This document shows, one piece after another, positions 35,707 to 45,198 of a stretch of DNA of 64,000 bases (positions are counted from its first letter, which is position 1; each line of letters starts with the position of its first letter). Under the pieces are notes generated by a model. That model was not told the DNA's origin, did no database searches, and was given only the letters and a program-made list of their open reading frames with translations. A program made the position numbers and the translations under genes. Source of the DNA: RBG-16-66-20 sp035308765 (lineage in GTDB: Bacteria > Pseudomonadota > Gammaproteobacteria > Burkholderiales > SG8-39); the NCBI GenBank assembly GCA_035308765.1, contig DATGGA010000064.1, forward strand, positions 1 through 64,000, read 5' to 3'.

Positions 35707-36143
35707 AAGCTGCGTCCGCGCTTGCCCCCGTTCTCCTGCTGGCCGCCTTCGGCGCCGGTGGCGCCGAGTACCGCTCGGTGCAGGACAGCGCCGCGGTGCT
35801 CTACGACGCTCCCTCGCGCCAGGCCAAGCCGCTGTTCGTGGTGTCGCGCGACTATCCCCTCGAGGTGATCGTGAACCTGGAGGCCTGGGTCAAGGTGCGG
35901 GACCAGGCCGGCGCGCTGACCTGGATCGAAAAGAAGGCACTCGGCGACAAGCGCATGGTGCTCGTCGCCGCACCTTCCGCGGAGGCGCGCGAGCGCCCCG
36001 AGGATGGCGCGCCCGTGGCGTTCAGCGCCGCGCAGAACGTGGCGCTCGAACTGGTCGAAGTCTCGCCCAACGGCTGGCTGCGTGTGCGCCACGCGGACGG
36101 CGCAACCGGTTTCGTTCGCGCCAGCACGGTCTGGGGCTACTGA
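35703..36143 (+). CDS. Secreted SH3-domain protein
   Basis: This 146-residue protein has a signal peptide (about residues 1-21, AFGAGGAEY) and two bacterial SH3-like segments: YRSVQDSAAVLYDAPSRQ with WVKVRDQAGALTWIEKKAL, and WLRVRHADGATGFVRASTVWGY. Such proteins often bind the cell wall. It overlaps secB by four bases and precedes gpsA. Confidence 0.75.
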   Translation: MKAASALAPVLLLAAFGAGGAEYRSVQDSAAVLYDAPSRQAKPLFVVSRDYPLEVIVNLEAWVKVRDQAGALTWIEKKALGDKRMVLVAAPSAEARERPEDGAPVAFSAAQNVALELVEVSPNGWLRVRHADGATGFVRASTVWGY

Positions 36144-36164
36144 GCGCCGCGGGATGAGCGCGCG

Positions 36165-37145
36165 ATGACCGCGCTCGCAGTACTGGGGGCGGGCGCCTGG
36201 GGCACTGCCCTCGCGACGGCCTTGGCTTCCCGCCATCGCGTGGCGCTGTGGGCGCGAGATCCGGCGCAAGCGGAAGCGCTGACCGCCGCGCGGCGCAACG
36301 CGCGCTACCTGCCCGATGTCGAGCTGCCCGATGCGCTGCGCATCGAATCCGATCTGGACCGGGCCTTGCCGGGTGTGACGATGCTGATTGCGGCGACGCC
36401 GGTGGCGGGATTGCGCGACCTGCTCCCCCGTCTGCGCGGCGGCAGGATTCCGCTGCTCTGGCTGTGCAAGGGATTCGAGCAGGACAGCGCCGCGCTGCCG
36501 CACGAAATCGCCGCCGCCTCGGGGATCCGGGCGCCCAGCGGCGCGCTTTCTGGCCCCTCGTTCGCGCTGGAAGTCGCCAGGGGATTGCCCTGCGCCCTGA
36601 CGCTGGCGTCGGCCGACGCCGCGTTTGCGGCCGCCGCCGCTGCCGAACTGCACGGCGGCAGGCTGCGCGTCTACCGATCCGACGACGTGGTCGGCGTCGA
36701 GATCGGCGGCGCGGTGAAGAACGTGCTCGCGATCGCCGTCGGCATCTGCGACGGATTGGGTCTGGGGCAGAACGCCCGCGCCGCGCTGATCACGCGCGGC
36801 CTGGCCGAGCTCGCTCGCCTCGGCGTGGCGTTGGGCGGACGCGCCGAAACGGTGATGGGCCTGACCGGCGCGGGCGATCTCATCCTCACGGCGACCGGCG
36901 ACCTGTCGCGCAATCGCCGCGTCGGCCTGGAACTCGCGCGCGGCAAACCGCTGCAGGCGATCGTCGCGGGCCTCGGCCACGTCGCCGAGGGCGTGCGCTC
37001 GGCGCAGGCGACGCTCGTCCGCGCGGCCGGTTGCGGCGTGGACATGCCGATTGCCGCCGCGGTGAATGCCGTGCTTGAAGGCCGCGTCACGCCGCCGCAG
37101 GCGGTGGAGCAGCTGCTGGCGCGCGATCCGAAGGCGGAGGGTTAG
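36165..37145 (+). CDS. gpsA: Glycerol-3-phosphate dehydrogenase [NAD(P)+]
   Basis: This 326-residue enzyme makes sn-glycerol 3-phosphate for phospholipids. The Rossmann loop LGAGAWGTALA, the catalytic lysine region GGAVKNVLAIAVGICDGL and GAGDLILTATGDLSRNRRVG are present. The secB-(SH3)-gpsA-trmL order is common in betaproteobacteria. Four bases overlap the convergent trmL stop. Confidence 0.96.
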   Translation: MTALAVLGAGAWGTALATALASRHRVALWARDPAQAEALTAARRNARYLPDVELPDALRIESDLDRALPGVTMLIAATPVAGLRDLLPRLRGGRIPLLWLCKGFEQDSAALPHEIAAASGIRAPSGALSGPSFALEVARGLPCALTLASADAAFAAAAAAELHGGRLRVYRSDDVVGVEIGGAVKNVLAIAVGICDGLGLGQNARAALITRGLAELARLGVALGGRAETVMGLTGAGDLILTATGDLSRNRRVGLELARGKPLQAIVAGLGHVAEGVRSAQATLVRAAGCGVDMPIAAAVNAVLEGRVTPPQAVEQLLARDPKAEG

Positions 37146-37597
37146 CGGAAATCGATTTGCCGCCAGGCTTCGAAGACGGTCACGGCGACGGCATTTGAAA
37201 GATTCAGGCTGCGGTTTCCGGGCCGCATCGGCAGGCGCAAGCGCATATCTGGTTTGAAGGTGTCCAGCAATTCCTGCGGCAGGCCCGAGGTCTCCGAGCC
37301 GAATACGAAAACATCGTTCTCCTCGAATAGCGCTTCAAAAAGGTTTTTGTTCGATTTGGTCGTCAGCGCGAAAGTCCTCCGGCCCTTCAGGAATTCCATG
37401 CAGGACGCCCAGTCGGCGTGCACGCGCACGCTGGAGTGCTCGTGGTAGTCGAGCCCGGCACGCTTGAGCTGCTTGTCGTCCATCGAAAAGCCGAGCGGTT
37501 CCACCAGGTGCAGGCGGGTCCCGGTATTGGCCGCAAGGCGGATCACGTTGCCCGCATTGGGCGGGATTTCGGGATGGACGAGGACGATGTCGAACAT
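37142..37597 (-). CDS. trmL: tRNA (cytidine/uridine-34 2'-O)-methyltransferase TrmL
   Basis: This 151-residue SPOUT methyltransferase modifies the wobble base of tRNA-Leu isoacceptors. The opening IVLVHPEIPPNAGNVIRLAANTG, then FGSETSGLP and the knot end RSLNLSNAVAVTVFE, identify it. The ATG overlaps the comF stop (TGATG), so the two are coupled. Confidence 0.94.
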   Translation of the reverse strand: MFDIVLVHPEIPPNAGNVIRLAANTGTRLHLVEPLGFSMDDKQLKRAGLDYHEHSSVRVHADWASCMEFLKGRRTFALTTKSNKNLFEALFEENDVFVFGSETSGLPQELLDTFKPDMRLRLPMRPGNRSLNLSNAVAVTVFEAWRQIDFR

Positions 37598-38286
37598 CAG
37601 GAATGGGCGATTGGAAACGTCCGCGCGACTACCCAGTTCACCACGCGCGCCGCGCCGGCGCGCTTCAGGGTCGCCGCGATCTCGTCCAGCGTGGCGCCCG
37701 TGGTCATGACGTCGTCCAGCACGGCGATGTTGGCGCCCCCGAGGAGCCGCGGGCAATGGAAGGCGCCGCGGACGTTTTTTGCGCGCTCCGCAAGCGGCAG
37801 GGCCGCCTGCGCCGGCGTGTCGCGCCGGCGTTCGCAGAGTTCGGGTGCGAGCCGTGCGTTGCCCGCGCGGGCGATGCCGCGGCCGATTTCGAGCGCCTGG
37901 TTGTAGCCGCGCTCGCGCAGGCGCGTGGCCGACAGCGGCACGGGCAAGATCAAGTCCACGCGCCCGCCCGCCGCCAGTTTTTGCGACAGCAGCGCAGCGA
38001 AAAACGGCGCCAGCGCCAGTTCGCTGCGGAATTTGAGCGCGTGGACCAGCACGTCGGCGGGAAAGCGGTAGGCGAGCGCCGCGAGCGTCGCGTCGTAATG
38101 CGGCGGCTGCGAGAGGCAGCGTCCGCAGACGGCGCCCGCGGGCGATTCGAGCGCGCAGCGGGGACAGAGTTCCGCTCCGAGGCGCGGCAGATCCGCGTCG
38201 CACGGCCCGCACAGCAGCGCCTCCGCCTTCCCCTTGCAAAGAAAACAGCTGCCGCCGAAAAGCATTTCGCCCAGGGTCTTCAGCAC
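37597..38286 (-). CDS. comF: ComF-family phosphoribosyltransferase-like protein
   Basis: This 229-residue protein has an N-terminal zinc-ribbon pair set (CFLC, CGPC, CPRC, CGRC) and a phosphoribosyltransferase-like domain with the PRPP loop VLDDVMTTGATL. The family supports DNA uptake or handling in competent species. The exact reaction is unknown. It is divergent from the amidase gene across about 60 bases. Confidence 0.88.
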   Translation of the reverse strand: MLKTLGEMLFGGSCFLCKGKAEALLCGPCDADLPRLGAELCPRCALESPAGAVCGRCLSQPPHYDATLAALAYRFPADVLVHALKFRSELALAPFFAALLSQKLAAGGRVDLILPVPLSATRLRERGYNQALEIGRGIARAGNARLAPELCERRRDTPAQAALPLAERAKNVRGAFHCPRLLGGANIAVLDDVMTTGATLDEIAATLKRAGAARVVNWVVARTFPIAHS

Positions 38287-38345
38287 GCGGAATATTGTGC
38301 GCCAACGGCGCGGCGAGGACGCGCCGTTCCAGATAAACTGCCTTC

Positions 38346-39692
38346 ATGTGGAGTGTCGAAGCGCTGTCGCGAGATCTGGCTGTGGGACGCACGAGCAGCC
38401 GGGAACTAGTGGAACAGGCGCTTGCGTGCATCGCCGATCCCTCGGGCGAGGGCGCGCGCGCGTTCATGAAGGTGTATGCGGATTCGGCGCGCGCCGACGC
38501 CGACCAGGCGGATCGCCTGCGCAAGGCGGGCATCGTGCGCTCCGCCGTGGACGGGCTGCCGGTGTCGGTGAAGGATCTGTTCGACGTCGGCGGCGACATT
38601 ACCCGAGCCGGCTCCAAAGTGCTCGCCTCTGCGGCGCCGGCGGCAAAGGACGCGCCGGCGGTTGCGGCGTTGCGCGCCGCGGGCGCCGTGATCGTGGGGC
38701 GTTCCAACATGGTCGAATTCGCCTTCGGCGCAGTGGGGACCAATCCGCATTACGGCACGCCGAAAAATCCCTGGGACCGCAAAACCGGGCGGGTGCCCGG
38801 CGGCTCCTCCTCGGGCGCCGCGGTTGCCGTGGCCGACCGCATGTGCGTGATGGGGCTGGGTTCGGACACGCGCGGCTCTATCCGGCAGCCGGCGGCGCTT
38901 TGCGGCATTGCCGGCTTCAAGCCGACGATGCGCCGCGTATCGCGGCAGGGCGCGTTCCCGCTTTCCTACACGCTCGATTCCGTCGGACCGCTCGCCGGCA
39001 GCGTGGCCTGCTGCGCGGCCTATGACGCGATCCTGGCAGGCGAACCCGATGCATCGTTGCCGGCGCTCCCGGCGCGTGGCCTGCGTTTCCTGCTGCCGCG
39101 CTCGAGCGCAATCGAAGGCCTCGATCCGCAGGTGGGGACGGCGTTCGAAGCCGCCCTCGGCGCGCTGTCGCGCGCCGGTGCGGCGATCGTGGAGCAGAAA
39201 GTGCCGGCCTTCGACCGCCAGGCGGAATATTTCAGGAACGGCGGCTTCGCTGCCGCCGAGGCCTACGCCATCCATCGCCGCTGGACTTCCCGCAGCGGCG
39301 AATACGATCCGCGCGTCGCCAAGCGCGTGGTGCTGGGCAAGGACATTGCGGGTTGGGAGTACGTCGAGCTGGGGCTCATGCGCGATGCGTACATGAGGGA
39401 AATCGGCGCACTGATGGCGCCGTTCGACGCCTTCCTGACGCCGACCTCGCCGTGCATCGCACCCTCGATCGCAGAGGCGGGCGCGAGCGACGAGGCCTAC
39501 TTCCACTGGAATTCCCGCATCCTGCGCAATACCGGCCTGGTGAATTTCCTCGATGGTTGCGCGGCGACGCTGCCCTGCCACCCGCCTGGCGAAGCGCCCG
39601 TCGGCCTGATGGTGTCCGGCGTCGCGATGTCGGACCGGCACGTACTCGCCGTGGCGCATACCGTGGAAGGCGTGCTGGCGGCGCGTGCCTGA
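38346..39692 (+). CDS. Amidase-signature family hydrolase
   Basis: This 448-residue protein has the Ser-cisSer-Lys triad: lysine in VSVKDLFDVGG (about residue 77) and the serines in VPGGSSSGAAVAVA (about 150-156), then GSDTRGSIRQPAALCG. It resembles GatA and allophanate or aryl amidases, but no gatB/gatC neighbours are present. A stand-alone amidase of unknown substrate is more likely than a tRNA amidotransferase subunit. It overlaps bioC by eight bases. Confidence 0.85.
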   Translation: MWSVEALSRDLAVGRTSSRELVEQALACIADPSGEGARAFMKVYADSARADADQADRLRKAGIVRSAVDGLPVSVKDLFDVGGDITRAGSKVLASAAPAAKDAPAVAALRAAGAVIVGRSNMVEFAFGAVGTNPHYGTPKNPWDRKTGRVPGGSSSGAAVAVADRMCVMGLGSDTRGSIRQPAALCGIAGFKPTMRRVSRQGAFPLSYTLDSVGPLAGSVACCAAYDAILAGEPDASLPALPARGLRFLLPRSSAIEGLDPQVGTAFEAALGALSRAGAAIVEQKVPAFDRQAEYFRNGGFAAAEAYAIHRRWTSRSGEYDPRVAKRVVLGKDIAGWEYVELGLMRDAYMREIGALMAPFDAFLTPTSPCIAPSIAEAGASDEAYFHWNSRILRNTGLVNFLDGCAATLPCHPPGEAPVGLMVSGVAMSDRHVLAVAHTVEGVLAARA

Positions 39693-40554
39693 CGCGGCCG
39701 TAGATGCACGGGTCGCCCGCCACCGGTTCGGGCGGGCAGCAGGCAGTTACGCGCAGGCATCCAGGCTGGAAGCCGAAATCGGCGCGCGCATGCTGGATCG
39801 GCTCGACTACATCAGGCTTGCGCCGCAGCGCGTGCTCGACGCCGGTTGCGGTCCGGGCCGCGACGCCCGGGCGTTGGCGAAGCGGTATCGGGCGGCCGAA
39901 GTCGTCGCGCTCGACTTCTCGCTGCCGATGCTGCTGGCCGGCCGGCCGCGCCTCGGCTGGTTCGAGACCCGGCGGCTGAAACGCGTCTGCGGCGATTTAT
40001 GCAGGCTACCCCTGGCGGCTGCAGCGGCCAACCTGGTGTGGTCGAACATGGCGCTGCACTGGGCGGCGGACCCGCTCGCGGCGCTACGCGAGTTCCACCG
40101 GGTGCTCGCGGTCGAAGGGTTGCTGATGTTCAGCACGCTGGGCCCCGACACGCTGGCCGAACTGCGCGCGGCGGCTGGAGCGGCTCGCGTGCATGCCTTT
40201 GCGGACATGCACGATATCGGCGACATGCTGGTCGCGGCCGGGTTCGCCGAGCCGGTGATGGACGCGGAACGCCTGACGATCGAGTACCCGGATGCAGATG
40301 CGCTGCTCGCCGATCTGCGCGCGAGCGGCCAGACGTACGCGCTTTCGGGCGGCGGGCACGGCCCAAAAGGTCTCACGGGCCGCGGATTTCTCGCTGCGCT
40401 GAAACAGCAGCTCGCGGCGCAGCGCCTGGAGGGGAAACTGCCCGTCAGCTACGAAGTGGTGTACGGGCATGCCTGGAAACCGGCGCCGCGCCGCGCCGCC
40501 GACGGGCGTTCGATCGTGCAGTTCGAACGCCGGCCCGGCGAGAATGCAAAATGA
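39685..40554 (+). CDS. bioC: Malonyl-ACP O-methyltransferase BioC
   Basis: This 289-residue SAM-dependent methyltransferase would methylate malonyl-ACP to start biotin synthesis. It has the BioC opening RHRFGRAAGSYAQASRLEAEIG, the SAM loop VLDAGCGPGRDARAL and SNMALHWAADPLAALRE. The GTG start at 39685 lies inside the amidase end. The comF neighbourhood is usual for bioC. No other biotin gene is in the window. Confidence 0.9.
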   Translation: MPDAAVDARVARHRFGRAAGSYAQASRLEAEIGARMLDRLDYIRLAPQRVLDAGCGPGRDARALAKRYRAAEVVALDFSLPMLLAGRPRLGWFETRRLKRVCGDLCRLPLAAAAANLVWSNMALHWAADPLAALREFHRVLAVEGLLMFSTLGPDTLAELRAAAGAARVHAFADMHDIGDMLVAAGFAEPVMDAERLTIEYPDADALLADLRASGQTYALSGGGHGPKGLTGRGFLAALKQQLAAQRLEGKLPVSYEVVYGHAWKPAPRRAADGRSIVQFERRPGENAK

Positions 40555-40682
40555 CGGCGAATTCCGAGTGATTTCATCGGCTTCCTTCTTGAGCGGGGGG
40601 CTTGCCTGTGGTAATGTTGCGCGGCAATTTTCTTGCTTTCCGCCGAGCTAGAAACGTAAATCCGGATCTGAAAGGAATGATG

Positions 40683-41843
40683 ATGGCACGCAAGCCGGCA
40701 CGCGGCATCGCAACCTGGACGCACGCCGCTTTCGCCGCAGTCTGCGGCATCGCATATTCGGGAATGGCGCTGGCGCTGGAGTGGAACCTGCGGCCGGCCG
40801 GCAGCAAGCTCGCCGCCGACATTCACGAACTGCACGAGTACGTGATGATTCTGTGCACCGTGATTTTCGTCGGCGTCTTCGGCGTCATGTTCTATTCGGT
40901 GTACGCGCACCGCAAATCGAAGGGCCACAAGGCGGCGCAATTCCACGAGAACACCACCGTCGAGATTCTCTGGACCGTAATCCCGGCGTTGATCCTGGTG
41001 GGAATCGCGTGGCCGACGACGCGCGTGGTCATTGCGCAGAAGGACACCTCCAACCCGGATCTCACCATCAAGGTCACCGGCTACCAGTGGAAATGGGGCT
41101 ACGACTACGTGAAAGGCGAAGGCGAGGGCATCAGCTTCATCTCGTCGCTCACGACGCCGCGCGAGCAGATCGAGAACAGGGCGCCCAAGGGCGAGAACTA
41201 CCTGCTCGAGGTGGACAACGAGATGATCGTGCCGGTCGGCAAGAAGGTGCGCATGCTCACCACCGCCGCCGACGTGATCCATTCCTGGTGGGTGCCCGCG
41301 TTCGGCGCCAAGCAGGATGCCATTCCGGGCTTCATCCGCGACCTGTGGTTCAAGGCCGAGGAGACCGGAACCTTTCGCAGCCAGTGCGTCGAGCTGTGCG
41401 GCAAGGAGCACGGCTTCATGCCGATCGTGGTGAAAGTGGTGACCCAGGACGAGTACACGAAGTGGGTCGGCGAGAAAATGAAGCTGATCGCGGCGGCGGC
41501 CGACGATCCCAACAAGCAGTACACGCTCGACGAGCTGAAAAAGCGCGGCGAGCAGGTGTACGCCAAGAACTGCGTCGCCTGCCACCAGGCGACCGGCAAG
41601 GGCAGCCCGCCCGCGTTCCCGCCGCTGGACGGCTCGAAGGTGGTCAATGGGCCCAAGGAAAAGCAGATCGAGACGGAGCTGAACGGCGTCGTCAAGAACG
41701 GCGCACCGACTGCGATGGTCGCGTTCGGCAAGCAACTGAACGACGTCGAGCTCGCGGCGGTGATCACCTATACGCGCAACAGCTGGAGCAACAAGACCGG
41801 CGAGGCGATCCAGCCTGGCGAAGTCAAGGCTCTCAGGAAGTAA
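40683..41843 (+). CDS. coxB: Cytochrome c oxidase subunit II with cytochrome c domain
   Basis: This 386-residue subunit takes electrons into the oxidase. It has a signal/first helix, a two-helix hairpin (about 50-115), the CuA site CVELC at about 235-239 with HSWW and M, and a fused C-terminal cytochrome c with CVACH at about 297-301. That makes the enzyme of the caa3 type. Three in-frame ATGs lie together. The third, at 40683, is best spaced from AAAGGA. Confidence 0.94.
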   Translation: MARKPARGIATWTHAAFAAVCGIAYSGMALALEWNLRPAGSKLAADIHELHEYVMILCTVIFVGVFGVMFYSVYAHRKSKGHKAAQFHENTTVEILWTVIPALILVGIAWPTTRVVIAQKDTSNPDLTIKVTGYQWKWGYDYVKGEGEGISFISSLTTPREQIENRAPKGENYLLEVDNEMIVPVGKKVRMLTTAADVIHSWWVPAFGAKQDAIPGFIRDLWFKAEETGTFRSQCVELCGKEHGFMPIVVKVVTQDEYTKWVGEKMKLIAAAADDPNKQYTLDELKKRGEQVYAKNCVACHQATGKGSPPAFPPLDGSKVVNGPKEKQIETELNGVVKNGAPTAMVAFGKQLNDVELAAVITYTRNSWSNKTGEAIQPGEVKALRK

Positions 41844-41871
41844 GAGTAAGCAAGGACTCAGGAGAAAACCG

Positions 41872-43482
41872 ATGAGCGCAGTCGTAGACACCCACGGCCA
41901 CGGCCACGCCCACGACGGGCATGGCCACCACGACCAGCACGGCAGCTACGGCGGCATCATGCGCTGGGTCACCACCACCAACCACAAGGACATCGGCACG
42001 CTGTACCTGTGGTTCAGCTTCACGATGTTCATGGTCGGCGGTGGCATGGCGATGGCGATCCGGCTCGAACTGTTCGAGCCCGGCATCCAGTTTTTCAATC
42101 CGGACCTGTTCAACCAATTCACCACCATGCACGGCCTGATCATGGTGTTCGGCGCCATCATGCCGGCTTTCGTCGGTTTCGCGAACTGGCAGATCCCGAT
42201 GATGATCGGAGCGCCCGACATGGCGTTCGCGCGCCTGAACAACTGGTCGTTCTGGCTGCTGCCGTTCGCCGCTTCGCTGCTCATCATTTCCTTTTTCACG
42301 CCGGGCGGCGCGCCCGGGGTCGGCTGGACCATGTACGCGCCGCTGACGGTGCAGATGGGCGTCGGCATGGATCTCACGATCTTTGCCGTGCACCTGCTCG
42401 GCATGAGTTCGATCCTGGGCTCGATCAACATCATCACCACCATCCTGAACATGCGCGCGCCCGGAATGACGTTGATGCGCATGCCGCTCTTCGTCTGGAC
42501 CTGGCTGATCACCGCCTACCTGCTGGTGGCTGCGATGCCGGTGCTTGCGGGCGCGGTGACGATGTCGCTCACCGACCGGCATTTCGGCACCTCGTTCTTC
42601 AACGCAGCGGGCGGCGGCGATCCGGTGCTCTACCAGCACATCTTCTGGTTCTTCGGCCACCCTGAGGTCTACATCATCGCGCTGCCCGCCTTCGGCGTGA
42701 TCTCGCAGGTGATCCCGGCGTTCTCGAGGAAGCCGCTGTTCGGCTACGCCTCGATGGTGTACGCCACCTCGGCGATCGCGATCCTGTCGTTCATCGTCTG
42801 GGCGCACCACATGTACACGGTCGGCATGCCGGTGCAGGGCCAACTGTTCTTCATGTACGCGACCACGCTGATCGCGGTGCCGACCGGCGTCAAGGTGTTC
42901 AACTGGGTGGCAACCATGTGGAAGGGCTCGCTTTCCTTCGAAACGCCGATGTTGTTCGCGATCGGCTTCCTGTTCCTGTTCACGCTGGGCGGGTTCACGG
43001 GCCTGGTGTTGTCGCTGGTGCCGATCGACATCCAGCTCCAGGACACCTATTACGTGGTGGCGCATTTCCATTACGTGATGGTGGCAGGGGCCCTGTTTGC
43101 CGCCTTTGCCGGAGTTTATTTCTGGCTGCCGAAGTGGACCGGCAGGATGTACGACGAGAAGCTCGGCCGGATCCACTTCTGGCTGACGATGATTTTCTTC
43201 AACATGATCTTTTTCGTGCAGCACTTCCTCGGCCTCGCCGGCATGCCAAGGCGCGTCCCGGATTACCCGCTGATGTTCGAGACCTGGAACAAGATCAGCT
43301 CGATCGGCGCCTTCGGTTTCGGCCTGACGCAGCTGCTGTTCCTCTACATCGTCCTGAAGACGATTCGCCACGGCGAAAAGGCGCCCCAGCTGCCCTGGGA
43401 CGGCGCCGATTCCCTGGAGTGGACGCACCTGCCCACGCCGGTGCCGTACCACACCTTCGAAACGCCGCCCGTGCTGAAGTAA
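41872..43482 (+). CDS. ctaD: Cytochrome c oxidase subunit I
   Basis: This 536-residue twelve-helix subunit holds heme a and the heme a3-CuB centre. Key segments are HGLIMVFGAIMPAF (heme ligand), WFFGHPEVYIIALPAFG with the H-x3-Y cross-link, VWAHHMYTVG and VVAHFHYVM. The N-terminus is His-rich (HGHGHAHDGHGHHDQHG), which could bind copper but is common in this family. It starts 28 bases after coxB. Confidence 0.96.
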   Translation: MSAVVDTHGHGHAHDGHGHHDQHGSYGGIMRWVTTTNHKDIGTLYLWFSFTMFMVGGGMAMAIRLELFEPGIQFFNPDLFNQFTTMHGLIMVFGAIMPAFVGFANWQIPMMIGAPDMAFARLNNWSFWLLPFAASLLIISFFTPGGAPGVGWTMYAPLTVQMGVGMDLTIFAVHLLGMSSILGSINIITTILNMRAPGMTLMRMPLFVWTWLITAYLLVAAMPVLAGAVTMSLTDRHFGTSFFNAAGGGDPVLYQHIFWFFGHPEVYIIALPAFGVISQVIPAFSRKPLFGYASMVYATSAIAILSFIVWAHHMYTVGMPVQGQLFFMYATTLIAVPTGVKVFNWVATMWKGSLSFETPMLFAIGFLFLFTLGGFTGLVLSLVPIDIQLQDTYYVVAHFHYVMVAGALFAAFAGVYFWLPKWTGRMYDEKLGRIHFWLTMIFFNMIFFVQHFLGLAGMPRRVPDYPLMFETWNKISSIGAFGFGLTQLLFLYIVLKTIRHGEKAPQLPWDGADSLEWTHLPTPVPYHTFETPPVLK

Positions 43483-43487
43483 GGTGC

Positions 43488-43586
43488 ATGAGCCGCAATG
43501 TCAAAACCGCTCTGCTGCTCGCCTTCGTAGCGCTCACCACGTTCTGCCTGATCATCGCGAAATACTGGTTCATGAATGGCAAATAA
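43488..43586 (+). CDS. Cytochrome oxidase small assembly protein
   Basis: This 32-residue reading frame (start MSRNVKTALLLAF, end WFMNGK) is a single membrane helix with a basic N-terminus. It lies five bases after ctaD and overlaps ctaG by 11 bases. Tiny proteins of this form are a regular component of betaproteobacterial cox clusters between ctaD and ctaG. Its precise function is unknown. Confidence 0.75.
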   Translation: MSRNVKTALLLAFVALTTFCLIIAKYWFMNGK

Positions 43587-44121
43587 TCTCGAAGCAGTGA
43601 ATCGCGAGCGCCTCAACCGGCGCCTGTTCACGCGCCTGTCGATCATTGCGGTGGCGATGTTCGGCTTCGGCTACGCTATGGCCCCGTTCTACCAGGCGTT
43701 CTGCAAGGCGATCGGCATCAATTCACTGGTCGCGCGCGACGAGGCTCCGGTGAATACGCAGGTCGATACCGCGCGCACTGTCACCGTCGAGTTCGACGCC
43801 AACGTGCGCAACCTGCCCTGGAGTTTCCGTCCCCTTGTGGGGTACGTAGAGGTGCACCCCGGGCAGCTGGTGCACGTCGAGTACGAGGTATCGAATACCC
43901 GCCAGACCGCGGTTACCGGTCAGGCGATCGCGAGCTTCGGGCCGGCCGTCGCAGGGCAGTTTTTGCGCAAGCTCGAATGCTTCTGCTTCTCGCAGCAGAC
44001 GCTCGCTGCCGGGGAGACGCGCAAGATGCCCGTGACCTTCGTGGTCGACGGTTCGCTGCCGGCCGAGATCAATACCGTGACGCTGTCCTACACCTTCTTC
44101 GAAGTCCCGGGGAAGGGCTGA
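43576..44121 (+). CDS. ctaG: Copper chaperone CtaG/Cox11
   Basis: This 181-residue protein has one N-terminal helix (about 20-38) and a periplasmic immunoglobulin-like domain. The copper-binding CFCF lies in KLECFCFSQQTL, with NLPWSFRPL and VTLSYTFFEV. It delivers copper to the CuB site of subunit I. It overlaps the preceding and following genes. Confidence 0.95.
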   Translation: MANNLEAVNRERLNRRLFTRLSIIAVAMFGFGYAMAPFYQAFCKAIGINSLVARDEAPVNTQVDTARTVTVEFDANVRNLPWSFRPLVGYVEVHPGQLVHVEYEVSNTRQTAVTGQAIASFGPAVAGQFLRKLECFCFSQQTLAAGETRKMPVTFVVDGSLPAEINTVTLSYTFFEVPGKG

Positions 44122-44315
44122 TGCAGGACGCCATCCGCAAAGCTTCGTTCCTCGACACCGTCAAAACGGTGCTGGCCGGCGCGATCGGCATCCGCCGCAA
44201 GGCGGACCACGAGCGCGCGCCGTTGAATCCGGTGCATCTCGTCATCGCGGCAATCCTGCTGGCGATGCTGTTCATATTCACGTTGATCACGATCGTCCGG
44301 ATCGTGCTGAGCTAG
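44121..44315 (+). CDS. DUF2970 small membrane protein
   Basis: This 64-residue protein has an N-terminal amphipathic part (FLDTVKTVLAGAIGIRRKADHER) and a single C-terminal membrane helix. DUF2970 proteins sit between ctaG and coxC in many betaproteobacteria. The role is unknown but probably concerns oxidase assembly. The ATG shares one base with the ctaG stop (TGATG). Confidence 0.8.
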   Translation: MQDAIRKASFLDTVKTVLAGAIGIRRKADHERAPLNPVHLVIAAILLAMLFIFTLITIVRIVLS

Positions 44316-44331
44316 GACCAGGGAGAAAAAG

Positions 44332-45198
44332 ATGGCACATGCATCCACCCCGACGCGGCAGGCGCACTATGCGGTTCCCCAGCCGATGCCATGGCCGATC
44401 ATGGGCTCCACGGCGCTGTTCTGCATGGCGCTGGGAGCGGTGTTCGTCATGAACGTCTCCAGCGGCGGCTGGGTCGCGATCGCCGGGGGCGTCATGCTGC
44501 TGGTGTACATGATGTTCCGCTGGTTCGGCGACGTCATCCGCGAGTCGGAGGGCGGCAAGTACGGAGGCTGGGAGGACCTGTCGTTCCGCTGGGGTATGAG
44601 CTGGTTCATATTTTCCGAGGTGATGTTTTTCGCCGGCTTCTTCGGCGCGCTGTTCTGGCTGCGCGTCATGTCGGTGCCAGATCTCTCGAGTCTGACCAGC
44701 AACACCTACCTCTGGCCGGGCTTTACCGGCCACTGGCCTTCGGCCGGCCCGGGTTTCGACGAGGTGTTTTCGCCCATGGCCGCCTGGGGCATACCGGCAA
44801 TCAACACGCTGTTGCTGTTGTCCTCCGGCGTGACGGTGACGATCGCGCACTGGGCGCTAAAGGAAAACAAGCGGGCGCTGCTGAGCCTGTTCCTGTTCTT
44901 CACCATCGCGCTGGGCGCGCTGTTCCTCTCCCTCCAAGCCTACGAATATTCGCACGCCTATTCGGAACTGAATCTGAAGCTCTCCACTGGTGCCTATGGC
45001 TCGACTTTTTTCATGCTCACCGGGTTCCACGGCTTTCACGTGACTTGCGGCGCGATCATGCTGACGGTGATCCTGTTCCGCTGCCTGGCGGGCCATTTCA
45101 AGCCGGAGCATCACTTCGCGTTCGAGGGCGTGGCCTGGTACTGGCATTTCGTCGACGTGGTCTGGCTCGGGCTCTTCATCTTCGTCTATTGGCTATAG
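44332..45198 (+). CDS. coxC: Cytochrome c oxidase subunit III
   Basis: This 288-residue polytopic subunit stabilises the proton-uptake side of the oxidase. Seven helices are visible, with EVMFFAGFFGALFW, LKLSTGAYGSTFFMLTGFHG and the terminal EGVAWYWHFVDVVWLGLF. It overlaps the oppositely oriented DUF2909 gene by six bases. Confidence 0.95.
   Translation: MAHASTPTRQAHYAVPQPMPWPIMGSTALFCMALGAVFVMNVSSGGWVAIAGGVMLLVYMMFRWFGDVIRESEGGKYGGWEDLSFRWGMSWFIFSEVMFFAGFFGALFWLRVMSVPDLSSLTSNTYLWPGFTGHWPSAGPGFDEVFSPMAAWGIPAINTLLLLSSGVTVTIAHWALKENKRALLSLFLFFTIALGALFLSLQAYEYSHAYSELNLKLSTGAYGSTFFMLTGFHGFHVTCGAIMLTVILFRCLAGHFKPEHHFAFEGVAWYWHFVDVVWLGLFIFVYWL

Noticed and set aside
41833..43452. 539-codon antisense frame opposite ctaD
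   Set aside because: Charged low-complexity shadow of a highly conserved oxidase subunit.
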